A stretch of DNA of 15,225 nt from JAHQVI01 sp050330195 (lineage in GTDB: Bacteria; Pseudomonadota; Alphaproteobacteria; Rhizobiales; Rhodomicrobiaceae): assembly GCA_050330195.1 (NCBI GenBank), contig JBHJOB010000094.1, forward strand, positions 1 to 15,225, written 5' to 3'. Position numbers and translations under genes: made by a program. The notes beneath the pieces are model-generated. The model was not told the DNA's origin and did not search any database. It saw nothing but the letters and a program-made list of their open reading frames with translations. Positions within the stretch are counted from its first letter, which is position 1. Every line of letters begins with the position of its first letter. This document shows, one piece after another, positions 14,122-15,225 of the stretch.

Positions 14122-15225
14122 GCCGCGCCCGCCATTTCCGTCTCGCCGGTCGCGGCGTGCATGATCTCCGCCTCGCTGACGCCGCGCGGGAACTCGCCGA
14201 CGATGGTCCCGTCGCGCATGACGAGGATGCGGTCCGCCGCGCCGATCACTTCCGGCAGGTCGGACGAGACCATCATGATGGCGGCGCCTTCGCGGGCCAG
14301 ATCGCGCATCAGATGGTAGATGCCTGCCTTGGCGTTGACGTCGATGCCGCGCGTCGGCTCGATGAACAGCAGCACTTTCGGCGCGAGCGCCAGCCATCGC
14401 GCCACGACGGCTTTCTGCTGATTGCCGCCCGAGAGGGATTGAATTTCCTGATCATAGCTTGTGGCGCGCACGTCCAGCCGGTCGAGCAGCGCGTCCATCG
14501 CCTTGCTGTCGCCGAAGGGCGTTTTCTCGTGGGATGCGGCGAAACCTGACAGAGCGCGCGAGCCGACCATGGCGTTGTCCCGGACCGATTGCATCAGCAG
14601 CAGCGCTTCCGCCTTGCGGTCGCCGGGCAAGAGGCCGATCCCGGCGCGGATCGCATCGCGGGTGCGGGTGAACTGCACGCGTTCGCCATTGAGGGTGACG
14701 GTCCCGCGCGTCAACGGCTCCTCGCCGAACAGCGCCATAGCGAGCGCTGTGCGTCCCGCGCCCTGAATTCCGGCAAAACCGGCGATTTCCCCGGCACGCA
14801 ACTCCAGGTCAATGTCATGCAGCCGGTCGTTGCCGCCGTCCTTCACGGCCAGAACGACCTTGCCGATTTCCTCCGGCTTCGCTTGCGGCGGGTAAAAGTC
14901 GCCGATGTCGCGTCCGACCATCGCGCGGATGACCGCATCGGGCTCCGGCACATGGTCGTATTCCGCGGCCAGCCTGCCGTCCTTCAGCACGGTGACGCGG
15001 TCGGCAAGACGCGCAATCTCGGGCATGCGGTGCGTGATATAGACGATGGCGTGGCCCTGATCCCGCAGCTTGTCGACGAGGCCGAACAGCACCTGGCATT
15101 CATGCTCGTTCAGCGCCGCCGTCGGCTCGTCCATGACGATGACCTTGGCGTCCAGCGACACGGCCTTGGCCACCTCGACAAGCTGCTGCTCGGCGACATC
15201 GAGTTCGCCGATGAGGCTGTCCGGC
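14118..15225 (-). CDS. CUT2 sugar ABC transporter ATP-binding protein, partial
   Basis: Fused two-domain ATPase of a ribose-type importer. The 5' end, including the first Walker A, is beyond the right edge; about 368 residues are visible. From the first domain the window holds the degenerate signature region (LDVAEQQLVEVAKAV), Walker B (VIVMDEPTAAL) and the switch His in VYITHRMPE. The second domain has a relaxed Walker A (GIQGAGRTALAMAL), a full signature (LSGGNQQKAVVARWLA) and a Walker B reading VLLFIEPTRGID. Isoleucine (codon 14361-14363) stands there where Asp is usual, while the catalytic-type Glu is kept. Unequal ATP sites are common in this subfamily. The coding sequence continues upstream of the GTG at 15173 in the same frame to the window edge, so that GTG is internal. 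The stop overlaps the permease A start. Confidence 0.93.
   Translation of the reverse strand, partial: PDSLIGELDVAEQQLVEVAKAVSLDAKVIVMDEPTAALNEHECQVLFGLVDKLRDQGHAIVYITHRMPEIARLADRVTVLKDGRLAAEYDHVPEPDAVIRAMVGRDIGDFYPPQAKPEEIGKVVLAVKDGGNDRLHDIDLELRAGEIAGFAGIQGAGRTALAMALFGEEPLTRGTVTLNGERVQFTRTRDAIRAGIGLLPGDRKAEALLLMQSVRDNAMVGSRALSGFAASHEKTPFGDSKAMDALLDRLDVRATSYDQEIQSLSGGNQQKAVVARWLALAPKVLLFIEPTRGIDVNAKAGIYHLMRDLAREGAAIMMVSSDLPEVIGAADRILVMRDGTIVGEFPRGVSEAEIMHAATGETEMAGAA

Noticed and set aside
13441..14319. Plus-strand open frame of 292 codons opposite permease A and the ATPase end
   Set aside because: Extremely rich in Arg, Asp, Gln and Gly with no membrane or domain pattern, as expected of the complement of permease codons.

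Overview
This is a GC-rich chromosomal stretch from an alphaproteobacterium, most likely of the order Hyphomicrobiales (Rhizobiales). Three things point that way: an IalB-family periplasmic protein, ferrochelatase next to a stomatin/NfeD pair, and dispersed palindromic repeats at gene ends. No species can be named from the sequence alone. No phage, CRISPR, tRNA or rRNA gene was found. Most genes are ordinary housekeeping or transport genes, and I see no complete undescribed system. The most unusual parts are the left edge, a small family of palindromic elements, and two uncharacterised small proteins.

Left part (1-2923): the window opens inside the 3' end of a group II intron (domains V and VI); the rest of the intron lies off the left edge. 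Next come a DMT/EamA-type permease that appears to have lost two membrane segments by an in-frame deletion, and a hotdog-fold acyl-CoA thioesterase whose start overlaps the permease stop by four bases. Convergent to these, on the minus strand, are an IalB-family secreted protein and a glutathione S-transferase-like protein.

Middle part (2924-8761): a 381-base intergenic region separates ialB from a divergent YejA-type peptide-binding protein that has no transporter genes beside it. A small conserved-looking protein of unknown function follows on the minus strand. It is divergent from ferrochelatase (hemH), and a near-consensus FNR/FixK box lies between them. hemH ends in a clear intrinsic terminator. 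It is followed by an SPFH/stomatin-like protein with a Gly/Ser-rich tail and its partner NfeD, which probably act together on membrane protein quality control.

Right part (8762-15225): an NAD(P)-dependent aldehyde dehydrogenase and a small very basic protein of unknown function read rightward. Facing them is a leftward operon for a CUT2-type sugar importer, transcribed as a two-domain ATPase (cut by the right edge), two separate RbsC-like permeases and a periplasmic binding protein. ATPase, permease A and permease B are coupled by four-base ATGA overlaps. The substrate cannot be read from the sequence.

Three copies of a stem-loop element (about 37-41 bases in the core, loop of five, arms carrying GTTTC/GAAAC-like and GATC-rich segments) lie immediately or shortly downstream of stop codons at about 5200, 8740 and 10925. 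Two of them share an additional upstream block with 18 identical bases.
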